Shown here: positions 1 to 8,130 of the stretch, piece after piece
How positions within the stretch are numbered: position 1 is the stretch's first letter
Layout of the letters: the number at the start of each line of letters is the position of its first letter
From: Ruficoccus amylovorans
GTDB taxonomy: Bacteria > Verrucomicrobiota > Verrucomicrobiia > Opitutales > Cerasicoccaceae
Direction: 5' to 3'
Assembly (NCBI RefSeq): GCF_014230085.1
Contig: NZ_JACHVB010000014.1
Location: 303,297-367,296 of the forward strand
Length of the DNA stretch: 64,000 nucleotides
Program-made: the position numbers and the translations under genes
Notes under the pieces: model-generated
Seen by the model: only the letters and a program-made list of their open reading frames with translations
Told to the model about the DNA's origin: nothing
Databases searched by the model: none

Positions 1-2085
1 TATTGCCAGTGCCCCGGTGCCCATAAGCACACCACGCCGAGCCGGGAACGTGACTGCCGGGTCTATCTGGACGCCGACAATGGCTACGCCCCGACGATCC
101 ACTGCTTCCACGACAGTTGTAAGGAAGAAATCGCTGCCGCCAATTTCGCCCTGCGCTCGACTATCGGAAAAGTGGCGTTTCGGGCGGGCGAGCATTATGA
201 TTTTTCCCGTCGTCAAAACGGTTTTGACAGCGAAAGGCACCCCTTTGAGTCCTTTCTCAAGGCGTGCTTTAAGGCCGATGACATTCTCTCGCTTGCGCCG
301 GGCACGTTGCCCGATGGGGAGACCCGCGCCATCCCCGAGCACGGCGGTATCAACGTCTTTACCCGCGACCAGTGGCTGGAGCGGGCTGCGGTCAAGGGCG
401 GCATCGAACGCCTGTTCTCCACCCGGCACGGCCTCTACATTCGCATCAACCCCGTCACGCAAAAATCCAATGGCACGGACAAGGATGTGACGGCGTTCCG
501 GCACACCCTGATCGAGAGCGACCGCATCCCGAAGTCCGAACAAGAGCGCATCCTGCGCGACAGTGGGCTCCCTATCGCCGCCCTGATCGACTCGGGCGGT
601 CACAGTATTCATGCTTGGGTGCGGGTAGACGCGAAGACCCGCGACGAATACCACGTCCGGCGTGAACGCCTGTGGCAGTCACTCCCCGAGGGCTTTGTCA
701 TCGACAGCCAGAACCGTAATCCCTCGCGCTTCTCCCGCTGTCCCGGCGGGCGTCGCGGGGATGCCGTCCAGCGCTTGCTCGCCGTCAACCTCGGTCCAGC
801 GTCCTTCGAGGCATGGGAACGTGAGGGCGACGGCCTGGGCCTGGCCGAACCCCTACGGGTGTCCCAACTCGGGGACTACGATACCGGCAACGACCCTAAC
901 AACGTGCTGGGCAACCGCTGGCTCTGCCGGGGCGGGAGCCTCGTCATTGTCGGCCAGTCTGGTATCGGCAAATCGTCCTTCTCCATGCAACTCGCCGTCA
1001 TGTGGGCGCTGGGTCTGCCCGTGTTCAACATCCGGCCCGTGCGCCCGCTCAGGAGCCTCATCATACAGGCCGAGAACGATATTGGAGACCTCGCGGAGAT
1101 GTACCAGGGCGTTCGCATCGGGATGGGCCTGAAAGACGATCATCGCCCGCTGATGGAGGAGAACATCATCTTCTACCGCGATACGATCCACAGCGGCGCG
1201 GACTTCGCCAAGGCCGCTGACGTGCTCATCCAGCGCCACAAACCCGACCTCGTGTGGGGCGACCCCTTGCTCAACTACATCGGAGACGACGCCAGCCAGC
1301 AGAAAGTGATTTCCGAATTCTGCGGGCGGCAACTCAACCCCATCTCCGAGCGCACCGGCATCATCTGGTGCTTCATGCACCATACCGGCAAGCCGCCGTC
1401 CGACTCGAAGGCCCGCAGTCATTGGACCGGCTCGGACTACGCTTATAGCGGCCTGGGCTCATCGGCGCTGACCAACTGGGCGCGGGAAGTAGCCGTGCTC
1501 ATGAGGGCGAAGACGCCCGATGGCCAGCCGCCCACCTTCCGCTTCGAGTTGTGCAAACGCCGTCGCCGGGCCGGGATGACCGACACGCAGGGCAATGCGA
1601 CCGAAGCCATCTTCGTTCGTCACGGCCAGACCGGTATCTGCTGGCAGCAGTGCGCAGAGCCACAGCAGGAAGAGTCGTCAGGGAGGTATACCGTCGGTGG
1701 CAAATCGTCCCTTGGAGGCCGCCCCAAGGCCCTTACGCCCATTGTCGAGTTTGAGCGCATGACCCGACTGACCCGGGAACGGGAAACGGTGCTGGCAGCG
1801 AAGTACGACATCTCCACTTCCACCGTTCGCCGTCGCTGGCGTGAACATCAAAAGGCTGAAAGTCAGTCTCGCAACCAGGCAAAATCGGGCTGCTGTCAAA
1901 ACCCGTCGTCAAAACCCGACTCTATTTCGACACCGCCGCCGTCAAAACCCAATACTCCCCCTAGGGGGGAGAGTATTGGGGGTGATTTTGACGGCAGGCT
2001 AACCCCTAACCCCACCGTGACAGCAGCGGGAGGTTTTGACAGCGGGAAAAAATCGAAAGCGGAGGTGCGCGATGAGCCGTGGTGA
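1..2085 (+). CDS. Phage primase/RepA-like replicative ATPase, 5' partial
   Basis: The reading frame is open from the first base, so the true start lies upstream; a GTG at 172 is only an internal candidate. The first ~45 codons are Cys/His-rich, like the zinc ribbon of CHC2-type primases. A primase-like middle follows (SGGHSIHAWV at about 595-625, NRNPSRFSRCPGG at about 712-750). A RepA-type AAA ATPase comes next, with Walker A GQSGIGKSS at codon ~318 of the visible frame (952-978). The tail has an HTH-like segment and a Pro/Ser/Lys-rich low-complexity end that coincides with an iteron-like DNA array. Inferred role: initiation and unwinding for prophage replication. The stop overlaps the next gene, whose ATG is at 2072. 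Confident in the ATPase, less so in the primase chemistry. Confidence 0.8.
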   Translation, partial: YCQCPGAHKHTTPSRERDCRVYLDADNGYAPTIHCFHDSCKEEIAAANFALRSTIGKVAFRAGEHYDFSRRQNGFDSERHPFESFLKACFKADDILSLAPGTLPDGETRAIPEHGGINVFTRDQWLERAAVKGGIERLFSTRHGLYIRINPVTQKSNGTDKDVTAFRHTLIESDRIPKSEQERILRDSGLPIAALIDSGGHSIHAWVRVDAKTRDEYHVRRERLWQSLPEGFVIDSQNRNPSRFSRCPGGRRGDAVQRLLAVNLGPASFEAWEREGDGLGLAEPLRVSQLGDYDTGNDPNNVLGNRWLCRGGSLVIVGQSGIGKSSFSMQLAVMWALGLPVFNIRPVRPLRSLIIQAENDIGDLAEMYQGVRIGMGLKDDHRPLMEENIIFYRDTIHSGADFAKAADVLIQRHKPDLVWGDPLLNYIGDDASQQKVISEFCGRQLNPISERTGIIWCFMHHTGKPPSDSKARSHWTGSDYAYSGLGSSALTNWAREVAVLMRAKTPDGQPPTFRFELCKRRRRAGMTDTQGNATEAIFVRHGQTGICWQQCAEPQQEESSGRYTVGGKSSLGGRPKALTPIVEFERMTRLTRERETVLAAKYDISTSTVRRRWREHQKAESQSRNQAKSGCCQNPSSKPDSISTPPPSKPNTPPRGESIGGDFDGRLTPNPTVTAAGGFDSGKKSKAEVRDEPW
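212..228. repeat. Perfect 17-bp palindrome with the iteron core
   Basis: GTCAAAAC-G-GTTTTGAC inside the replication gene. Each arm is the same core that recurs at 1894-2043, so it is probably another binding site of the same factor. Confidence 0.55.
1894..2043. repeat. Iteron-like array around a cruciform; candidate replication origin
   Basis: Three direct copies of (T/C)GTCAAAACCC lie at 1894-1905, 1907-1918 and 1940-1951. Two inverted copies lie at 1983-1993 (GATTTTGACGG) and 2032-2043 (GGTTTTGACAGC). Between the two groups is a long hairpin at 1948-1980, with CCCAATACTC arms around a C4/G5 run. The array sits in the 3' end of the RepA-like gene, a common place for origins recognised by their own initiator. 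The symmetric layout favours a binding function over chance. Origin function is inferred. Confidence 0.6.
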
Positions 2086-2584
2086 TTACGCCGAGCGTCA
2101 GCGCGACCGTGACCGCGAGTACGCCGAGGCCTGGGCCAAGCTCTCGGCCAAGGAACGCAGGCAGCTTGCCAAGGCTGGGATCGAGGGGCCGGACCTGCCC
2201 GTGTACCACACCGGTAAGCGCGACAGCGAAGAGTTCATCGAGCACCAGGCCGCCCCGGTGGAGATCCGCGATGAGGCCCCGCCTTCCGATTCCGGGCACA
2301 GCCTGATCGATGTGGCGCGCCGGGTCATTGCCGAGCTCATCTCGCAGGACAACATCCAGCTCACGACCGATTGCCTGGCGGTGGCGACCGGGATCATTTA
2401 CGACGGCAACTCGATGACCGAGATCGCCCGGCGTCACGGCATCAGTCGGGCGGCGGTGAGCAAGCGCTGCGTGGAGATTTCCAACGCGTTGGACCTGCCT
2501 CCGACGCGTGCCATGCGCCAGTTGACAGCGCGCAGCGTGTATGAACGACGCGCCCGAAACTGCCATTCTCGCAATGCCCACTGA
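2072..2584 (+). CDS. Phage HTH protein
   Basis: 170 residues. The start at 2072 is chosen because GGAGG stands 6 nt before it; an earlier TTG at 2036 has no such support. The N-terminal half is charged (MSRGDYAERQRDRDRE). The C-terminal half has a sigma-like helix-turn-helix (MTEIARRHGISRAAVSKRCVEI, about residues 120-140 as numbered from this start). It overlaps the end of the replication gene by 14 nt and the next gene by 44 nt, so it is translationally coupled in the early block. Likely a DNA-binding replication or regulatory factor; no closer family is recognised. Confidence 0.7.
   Translation: MSRGDYAERQRDRDREYAEAWAKLSAKERRQLAKAGIEGPDLPVYHTGKRDSEEFIEHQAAPVEIRDEAPPSDSGHSLIDVARRVIAELISQDNIQLTTDCLAVATGIIYDGNSMTEIARRHGISRAAVSKRCVEISNALDLPPTRAMRQLTARSVYERRARNCHSRNAH
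2522..2527 (+). promoter_or_regulatory. TTGACA start box before the LmbU-like gene
   Basis: TTGACA, 13 nt, then ATG at 2541. The box lies inside the coding sequence of the preceding gene and no AGGAG-type site precedes the ATG. Confidence 0.5.
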
Positions 2585-3227
2585 TTCTCCAGCGTTTCGG
2601 CTCAGTCCTGTTGGTATCGAGTTCCTGGGTGACCTCGACCAGCAGGAGTGGACCGAACTGGGGACGAAGCTCGGCGAGGCCGGTCGTTCCATCGGTTTCC
2701 TGATTGGTGACTGGCTCAACTACGGCAACGGTCGGGGAGAGTGGGGCAACACTTACGAGAACGCGATGACGATCACGGGGCTCGATTACAACACGCTGGC
2801 GATGTACGCCCGAGTCGCGCTGAAAGTCCAATTTAGTATGCGCGTACTAAATTTGAGTTTCGAGCACCACCGCAAGGTCGCGTCCTTGAAAACAGACGAG
2901 GAAAAGAAGAAGTGGCTTAAGGTCGCGCAGAAGGAACGCGACAAGCAAAACGGCAAACCGATGTCCGCTCGTCGTCTGGCCAAGTCCATCCTGCTCGGAC
3001 GCGTGGCCAAGCCCGAAGACATGTCGGTGCCGGAGACGGACCGGAAAAAGGAAAACATGACTTTCTTCGTCACGCGCATCGTCGTGCTCTGGGGAAAGTT
3101 CAAGCGCAAGGGCGTGGTCAGCCTCGATGACGTTGACACCATGCGCGATGTTATAGACGAGCTTCAGCCGGTCATCGATATCGTGCAGGAACTGCGCGAG
3201 GCCATCGCTGAGGCCGAGGGGCGATAA
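2541..3227 (+). CDS. LmbU-like regulatory protein
   Basis: 228 residues. Residues ~35-110 carry the signature of the LmbU-like family known from actinobacterial regulators and phages/plasmids: GFLIGDWLNYGN, a TGLDYNTL(A)MYA helix, then LSFEHHRKVASL. A basic stretch with SARRLAKSILLGR follows. LmbU proteins bind DNA and act as regulators; here the role is presumably early control or replication control. It has a TTGACA box instead of a Shine-Dalgarno site and overlaps the upstream gene by 44 nt. It is followed by a palindrome-rich non-coding stretch that could be its target. Confidence 0.6.
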   Translation: MNDAPETAILAMPTDSPAFRLSPVGIEFLGDLDQQEWTELGTKLGEAGRSIGFLIGDWLNYGNGRGEWGNTYENAMTITGLDYNTLAMYARVALKVQFSMRVLNLSFEHHRKVASLKTDEEKKKWLKVAQKERDKQNGKPMSARRLAKSILLGRVAKPEDMSVPETDRKKENMTFFVTRIVVLWGKFKRKGVVSLDDVDTMRDVIDELQPVIDIVQELREAIAEAEGR

Positions 3228-3488
3228 GGAATCTTTTAGCAGCGGCCACGGAGAGTAGGGTCCCTCAGCAGACCGGTCCGTTTGAGAGACACCTCGATTT
3301 TTTCATTTCCCACAAATTACAACCCTTCACCGCTCGCCAATCCGCATGGCCATTGAGGGGTGGTTGGAAAACAGATGGGAAATCGCTGTGGGAAATTTCC
3401 CACCTGTTTCCCGCCCGATTTCTGTCCTCTCGGTGGGTAAGTCGTTCCGAGCGAACGACCGAAAGATTACGATTACCCTAGACGTGAT
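3228..3488. promoter_or_regulatory. Palindrome-rich non-coding control region
   Basis: No convincing gene. It contains TTTCCCAC at 3306-3313, TGGGAAA at 3376-3382, a perfect 16-bp palindrome GTGGGAAATTTCCCAC at 3388-3403 and TTTCCC at 3407-3412. A separate hairpin GTCGTTC-cgagc-GAACGAC lies at 3441-3459. The repeated GTGGGAAA half-sites look like an operator cluster for a dimeric regulator, just upstream of a good promoter. An open frame at 3346-3540 has no start signal and spans the palindromes and the promoter, so it was not called. Confidence 0.6.
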
Positions 3489-3517
3489 TTGTCACCCTGT
3501 CAGAGTGTTTATAGAAT
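3489..3517 (+). promoter_or_regulatory. Sigma-70 type promoter
   Basis: TTGTCA (3489-3494), 17-bp spacer, TAGAAT (3512-3517); each hexamer matches consensus at 5 of 6. Predicted start is near 3524, ahead of the small-gene operon at 3573. It is the clearest host-type promoter in the early region. Confidence 0.6.
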
Positions 3518-3572
3518 CGGAAACCTATGGACTCCAATGAATAACGAAGAATCAAACACGGAAGGGGAAGCC

Positions 3573-3797
3573 ATGCGTCAGCAGATGCAGACGGCGCTGG
3601 ACGCCATACACGCCATCGCGGAAACCATTCGCGAGTTGGGCGAAATTCCCTCGGGCGAACTCTATGCCCGTCTGATGGGAAAGATAGAATTACGGGATTA
3701 CGACCTGATTCTCGACACCCTCAAACGGGCCGGTCTGGTGACGGAAACCTCCGGCCATCTTTTGAAATGGAACCACCCTGAACGCCATAAGCTATGA
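3573..3797 (+). CDS. Small phage protein, winged-helix-like
   Basis: 74 residues from the ATG at 3573, chosen because GGGGAAG lies just upstream. An in-frame ATG at 3537 would leave only ~13 nt of leader after the predicted promoter. The pattern of a long N-terminal helix, then EIPSGELYARLMGKIELRDYD, then LKRAGLVTETSGHLLKW resembles a small winged-helix fold: helix, helix, wing. Function unknown; a regulator is plausible. The stop overlaps the next ATG by 4 nt (ATGA). Confidence 0.55.
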   Translation: MRQQMQTALDAIHAIAETIRELGEIPSGELYARLMGKIELRDYDLILDTLKRAGLVTETSGHLLKWNHPERHKL

Positions 3798-3961
3798 AGA
3801 TCGACCTGTCCCAAGTCCCCGAACCGATCATGGAAACCGTGCGCCTCTTCGCCGAAGTCGAGGGCGTCACGCTCAACACGCCGGAGGACTATGTCCGCTA
3901 TCTCCATGAGGACGAGGACGCGCTGGAAATTGTCCTGCCCTACATCGACCACGACTTTTGA
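3794..3961 (+). CDS. Small acidic phage protein
   Basis: 55 residues, strongly acidic (about 14 Asp/Glu), ending in YLHEDEDALEIVLPYIDHDF. It starts by a 4-nt ATGA overlap with the preceding gene, which is the best evidence that it is real. No family recognised. Small acidic early phage proteins are sometimes DNA mimics or inhibitors of host enzymes, but nothing here proves that. Confidence 0.5.
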   Translation: MKIDLSQVPEPIMETVRLFAEVEGVTLNTPEDYVRYLHEDEDALEIVLPYIDHDF

Positions 3962-3997
3962 ACCTCACGACTCATAACCACCAACCCACATCAGACC

Positions 3998-4525
3998 ATG
4001 AACAAACTATACTGGATCGTCTGCGAAGAAAATGACAAGACCCTGTATGAAGGCCGCTTCCTCGGACGCACGCGAGGAGCCGCCCTCAAGCACTTGAAGG
4101 AACAGCTTGGTCGGTCGAACCTGACCGGCCTTGTTTTTGCCATCACCGAGATCCCCGTCACGCTGATCCGCGAGCTCGTCGCCGAGTGCGTGTCCGCACG
4201 GGACACTGAGGGGCAGAGCCCCTACGGCACTTCGTGCCTACCCCAGCAACGGGCGAGCGAACCAAAGCCGAAGGCTGACAATATAGTCAGCGGCGACTTC
4301 GGCAGGAACGGCAGTCAGGGCGAACTGGAGATCACGCACGATGACCCGCCGCCGTCCGGGGCGACCACACGCAATCACAGCGACTACGACTGGACCTCGA
4401 TCAAAGCCTGCTACATGGAAGGGCGCGGCCCCAAGGATGTCGCGGCGATCATGAACGTGCCGCTGAACACCCTGCGCGGACGCATCACCCGCGAAGGCTG
4501 GGCGCGGGAACGCCGGGAGGCATGA
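3998..4525 (+). CDS. Phage protein with C-terminal HTH
   Basis: 175 residues. The N-terminal ~65 residues (MNKLYWIVCEENDKTLYEGRF) look like a small alpha/beta domain. The C-terminal ~45 residues carry DWTSIKACYMEGRGPKDVAAIMNVP-type helices, typical of a terminase-small or Tn-type helix-turn-helix. The linker (residues ~68-95) is unusual: its codons are made by a two-hairpin DNA element (4210-4238), which translates in frame and so seems to have been inserted into a tolerant loop. Likely DNA-binding; precise role unknown. Confidence 0.6.
   Translation: MNKLYWIVCEENDKTLYEGRFLGRTRGAALKHLKEQLGRSNLTGLVFAITEIPVTLIRELVAECVSARDTEGQSPYGTSCLPQQRASEPKPKADNIVSGDFGRNGSQGELEITHDDPPPSGATTRNHSDYDWTSIKACYMEGRGPKDVAAIMNVPLNTLRGRITREGWARERREA
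4210..4238. repeat. Hairpin element A, in frame within a gene
   Basis: GGGGC-aga-GCCCC (4210-4222), 3 nt, GGCAC-ttc-GTGCC (4226-4238). The GGCAGAGCC core of the first hairpin is identical to that of the element at 29348. It is the shortest member of the hairpin family. Confidence 0.55.
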
Positions 4526-4600
4526 AAGGACGGGGAACCGTCCCCATGCCCACCCGCCGCCGAGGGCAGTCGGAGCCATTTCCGGCAAGTCCTGCGGCGG

Positions 4601-5395
4601 ATGATCGAAACCGCCTCTGACTGGCCGAGAAAACCGGACCGCCAGTTGGAGATCGCGCCCCCCGGTCACGGCTGGCTCCTGCCGATCCTCCTGGAAGTGG
4701 AGAGCCGCTGTTGGGGCCGGTGGGACCACTGGACGCGCACGATGGAAGCCGGACACATCTTGGAGGATCCCATCCCCCGTATCGAATTTGAGCCGATGGC
4801 ACCGCTGCCGCGCAAGATGCACGAGAAGTCCCTCGACTGCGTCTCCAGCTACGGCGGATGGCAGGGATGGGACAGTTGGCGACTGTTCGACTACTATCTG
4901 AACTGGCTGCTCTACGGCTTCGGAGACAGCCGCCAGAAAGAGCCGCCGCCTGAACCTGCCCCCGGCGCATTCAGCCGACTCTATCAGGTGTTTTGCCTCG
5001 AAGCCATGGTCGCCTGGCCCTGCGACACTTTCGGGGAATTAATGGCCGAAAACCGCTACGGGCGTGGGGCTGGGTTCTTTCCCACGCCCGAGCATGTGGT
5101 GGAAATGATGGTCCAGATGACGTTTCCTGAGGGAGACGATTACCGCCTCAAAACCGTCTGCGATCCCTGCGTCGGCACCGGGCGTATGATCCTTCACGCC
5201 AGTAATCACTCTTACCGGCTCTACGCCCAGGACATCAACCCGACCGTCATCAAAGCCTGCCTAGTGAACGGCTACTGCTTCGCCCCGTGGTTGGTTCGAC
5301 CGTTCCCGTTCCTGGGAGATAGCTCCGCACAGGCCGTCAGCGAGCCGGAGACTAAGTTGCAGTCTCCAGAGGCATCCATGCCCCGTCCTGATTGA
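4601..5395 (+). CDS. N6-adenine methyltransferase-like protein, catalytic motif missing
   Basis: 264 residues; the start at 4601 is the first ATG after the preceding in-frame stop. Residues ~155-235 match the SAM-binding part of HsdM/N6_Mtase proteins: GFFPTPEHVVEMM, DPCVGTGRMILHA (motif I) and YAQDINPTVIKAC (motif II). The expected NPPY/DPPF motif IV does not follow; the protein ends about 45 residues after motif II. So it may bind SAM or DNA without methylating, or be a C-terminally lost enzyme. It opens the modification block. Confident of family, unsure of activity. Confidence 0.65.
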   Translation: MIETASDWPRKPDRQLEIAPPGHGWLLPILLEVESRCWGRWDHWTRTMEAGHILEDPIPRIEFEPMAPLPRKMHEKSLDCVSSYGGWQGWDSWRLFDYYLNWLLYGFGDSRQKEPPPEPAPGAFSRLYQVFCLEAMVAWPCDTFGELMAENRYGRGAGFFPTPEHVVEMMVQMTFPEGDDYRLKTVCDPCVGTGRMILHASNHSYRLYAQDINPTVIKACLVNGYCFAPWLVRPFPFLGDSSAQAVSEPETKLQSPEASMPRPD

Positions 5396-5440
5396 AACGT
5401 CCCCTCACATTGCCTCTCAAGCTATGTTGTTCGATGAGAA

Positions 5441-5446
5441 TTGACA
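5441..5446 (+). promoter_or_regulatory. TTGACA start box before the ParB-like gene
   Basis: TTGACA, 14 nt, then ATG at 5461. This box is what decides that start over an upstream in-frame TTG at 5392. Confidence 0.5.
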
Positions 5447-5460
5447 CCGTTGCCGCAGGC

Positions 5461-6111
5461 ATGAGCAAAGCGGCAATGCCCAAGGCGAAAGGACTGGCAG
5501 ACGGGATCGAAGTGTGGTGCAGCTTCGACAAGCTGGTTTCGGTTGAGGATTTGAAGCCCAATCCGCGTAACCCCAATACGCACCCGGCACGCCAGGTTGA
5601 ATTGCTGGCAAAGAACGTTCGTTACTTTGGCTGGCGTCATCCCATCACGGTCTCGAAACGTTCCGGCTTCATCGTGGCCGGGCATGGCCGATTGGAAGCG
5701 GCCCGCGAGCTTGGTGTCCAACTGGTGCCTGTGGATTACCAGGACTTTGCTTCGGACAACGACGAGATGGCCGTGCTGGTGGCAGACAACCGCCTGGCGG
5801 AACTGGCCAGTCTCGATCTGAATTCACTCGAAGGCATTATCGAGGAATTACGTGTGGCCGACTTCGACACCCTCCTGACCGGTTTCGATGAAACCGACCT
5901 GGACAGCCTCTTGCAGGGTGATGACACCGCGCCGGGCGACGACGATGGCGATGACGAACTGGACAAGGGCGACGTGACGATTGCTCTCGGCCTTTATCGC
6001 TTCAAGCTGACACAGGAAGATTACCTCACGTGGATCGACAGCGTGAAGCAGAACGTCGGCTTCGACAAGGAAGCTGTCGTCAAGGAACTACGCCGGAGAC
6101 TGGGAGCATGA
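5461..6111 (+). CDS. ParB/sulfiredoxin-fold phage protein
   Basis: 216 residues from 5461. Residues ~25-110 are a ParB/Srx-type domain: DLKPNPRNPNTHP, then GWRHPITVSKRSGFIVAGHGRLEAARELG, the G-x-G-R-x-x-A box of ParB nucleases. Phage copies of this domain often sit before or inside DNA methyltransferases. The C-terminal half is very acidic (GDDDGDDELDKGD) and ends in a small domain. It overlaps the ParB-methyltransferase fusion by 4 nt, so the two are probably made in fixed ratio and may act together on DNA. Confidence 0.7.
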   Translation: MSKAAMPKAKGLADGIEVWCSFDKLVSVEDLKPNPRNPNTHPARQVELLAKNVRYFGWRHPITVSKRSGFIVAGHGRLEAARELGVQLVPVDYQDFASDNDEMAVLVADNRLAELASLDLNSLEGIIEELRVADFDTLLTGFDETDLDSLLQGDDTAPGDDDGDDELDKGDVTIALGLYRFKLTQEDYLTWIDSVKQNVGFDKEAVVKELRRRLGA

Positions 6112-7625
6112 GCAACGTGACGCTGGAATCCATAGACGCGGTTCAGCCCAGCGCGTACAATCCGCGCAGTGCCGATGCCGAGCGGTTGGACCTGATTGAA
6201 TTATCCCTTCGCAAGCTCGGCTTCCTTGCGCCCATCTTTGCCGACAGTAACGGGGAAATCCTCTCCGGGCACCAGCGCCACCTGGTAGCCTCGCGCATGG
6301 GGGCAACGCAGATCCCGGTTTTCCGCACCAAGTCGATGCCGATTGCCCAGCGCAAGGCGCTCAACATCGTCTTCAACCGGGCCACAAACGATTTTGACTG
6401 GCACACCACGCCGGAGAAAGCCACCCGTGAACTGGCCTCGCTCGATGTTCACCAGTTCGCCGAATCCATCCCGGACAAAGCGGTGGACTCGCCGGAATTC
6501 ATTCGTTGCCTGCGTCCGAGTCTGGTCAGCGTGAAGGAACTGTGCCGGGCCAACGCCAACTGCTGGCTCCAGTACGCCCGCAACCTTGCCCGCACGCTTC
6601 ATCGCCAGGGTATCCTGATGCCGCTGGTTTGTCGCCGCGATGGCACCGTGGTCAACGGCATCGGACGGTTGGAGATGATGGCGGAAAAGAAGTTCGAGAC
6701 CGCCCCGGTGGTCTATGTCTCCGACGAGGAAGCCGACTTCGCCCGCGCCATGATGAACCTGCTCTCGATGGATTTTGACGTGCATACCCGTTACGCGGAT
6801 TTGCTCCGCTACAATTCCTTCCGGCGTGCCCGCCGCGTGCGGGAGGAGTTGGGCAACGGCTTCATCTTCGCCGTCCACGGTTCGAAGCCCTGCCACAGCT
6901 TTGACATTTTTAATCCGAAGCAGCGTGCCGCCTGGGTGCGTGAGCACGGCACGAGCATCCTCGACTTCGGGGCCGGCCACTTGACCGAAACAAAGATGCT
7001 GCGCCGGGCAGGGCTGTCCGTGACGCCCTTCGAGCCCTACCACATCACCCGGACGGAAATAGACAAGGCCCGCAGCCTCGAACTGGTGCGGGAATTCTTG
7101 CAGGCCGTAGGGGAGGGGACCGAGTGGACTTCGATCTTTTTGGCCAGCGTGCTCAACTCCGTGCCGTTCCAGTCCGACCGCGAGCACATCGCCGTTCTGT
7201 TGACCGCCCTGTGCAAACCCCACACCAAGGTGTACGCCTGTGCTTCCAGCGTGGGTGAAACTGGCTGGCGACAGGTCAACGGCAAAGCGTTCCTCAACAA
7301 GTCGAACTCGGGCAATATCGCCTTTCGGCTCGACTACGAACCGGGCGTGCGCATCGGGGATTTTCAGGAAAAACCGAAGGTCCAGAAGTACCACACGCAA
7401 AAAGAATTCCATCAGCTATGGACTCCCTTCTACCGCTCTGTTAGCATCCGGGAGTTGAGCAACAACATCACCGCCAAATGCGAACACGCCCGCCCGGTCG
7501 ATATCGACCGGCTCCTGGAAGCGATTACGTTCGAGTTCGATCTTCCCTATCCCGATGGCTCCCGTATGGGACTGGTGGACTTGGCCCGGGAAGCCTTTTC
7601 CAAACGACTGGGGGTGGCGATATGA
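6108..7625 (+). CDS. ParB-like domain fused to a class I methyltransferase
   Basis: 505 residues; the start at 6108 is set by the ATGA overlap. The N-terminus is a second ParB/Srx domain (QPSAYNPRSAD, then GHQRHLVASRMGA at ~50-62). A related copy appears again near residues 160-190 (GRLEMMAEKKF). The C-terminal half has a Rossmann methyltransferase motif I (ILDFGAGHLTETKMLRRAG, ~281-299) and an acidic strand after it. Such fusions are typical of phage genes that modify or select DNA. It overlaps the next gene by 4 nt (ATGA). Substrate not deducible. Confidence 0.65.
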   Translation: MSNVTLESIDAVQPSAYNPRSADAERLDLIELSLRKLGFLAPIFADSNGEILSGHQRHLVASRMGATQIPVFRTKSMPIAQRKALNIVFNRATNDFDWHTTPEKATRELASLDVHQFAESIPDKAVDSPEFIRCLRPSLVSVKELCRANANCWLQYARNLARTLHRQGILMPLVCRRDGTVVNGIGRLEMMAEKKFETAPVVYVSDEEADFARAMMNLLSMDFDVHTRYADLLRYNSFRRARRVREELGNGFIFAVHGSKPCHSFDIFNPKQRAAWVREHGTSILDFGAGHLTETKMLRRAGLSVTPFEPYHITRTEIDKARSLELVREFLQAVGEGTEWTSIFLASVLNSVPFQSDREHIAVLLTALCKPHTKVYACASSVGETGWRQVNGKAFLNKSNSGNIAFRLDYEPGVRIGDFQEKPKVQKYHTQKEFHQLWTPFYRSVSIRELSNNITAKCEHARPVDIDRLLEAITFEFDLPYPDGSRMGLVDLAREAFSKRLGVAI

Positions 7626-8050
7626 TCTATCTCTTGGACCTCAATTACACGCTGGTGGCGAATTCTCCGCAACGGGGTACGCCGCCCACGCGTCCCTTCA
7701 TCCGCCAGATTGAACAGGAGGAATACCGACAATGGCTGGTGGACCTGCTCCGGCCCCATCAGGTCATCCTCATCACGGCCCGCCCGAATCGCTACCGTGA
7801 GGTTACGCTGGCCCGGATCAAGGAAAAGTGCGGGTGGGAGCCGATGGACGCCTACTTCGCGGAAATCTCCGCCTACCCGAACCTGATCAAAGAGCACCTT
7901 TTGAAGACTCACATCTTCCCCCAATACGGCGCAGAGGGCTCTGGTTACTTCGGTCTGGAAAGCAACCCCCGCACCCGCGCCATGTATGCCCGCTACGGGA
8001 TCAGGGCTATCCGCGTCACTGATGCGGAGTTGACGGAGATCCCGGTTTGA
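7622..8050 (+). CDS. HAD-like hydrolase / 5'-nucleotidase-type protein
   Basis: 142 residues. It starts YLLDLNYTLV, a HAD motif I in which the usual DxDxT reads DLNYT. Motif II is ILITARP (~50-56). The end has a short motif-IV-like region with ARYGIRAIRVTD. The second motif I aspartate is replaced by Asn, which in HAD phosphatases would weaken acid catalysis. It is coupled by 4 nt to the ParB-methyltransferase, so a role in nucleotide supply or in editing a modified nucleotide is a reasonable inference. Confidence 0.55.
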   Translation: MIYLLDLNYTLVANSPQRGTPPTRPFIRQIEQEEYRQWLVDLLRPHQVILITARPNRYREVTLARIKEKCGWEPMDAYFAEISAYPNLIKEHLLKTHIFPQYGAEGSGYFGLESNPRTRAMYARYGIRAIRVTDAELTEIPV

Positions 8051-8130
8051 CGCGTGAGGACTTTGTAATTTTCCAGTTCTTCTCGATGGCATCCATTTTC
8101 GCCTTAGCAGCGATCCAAGTCGTCTTTCAC

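Noticed and set aside
3346..3540. 64-codon frame before the small-gene operon
   Set aside because: It crosses the palindromes and the promoter, and lacks a ribosome site and family resemblance.
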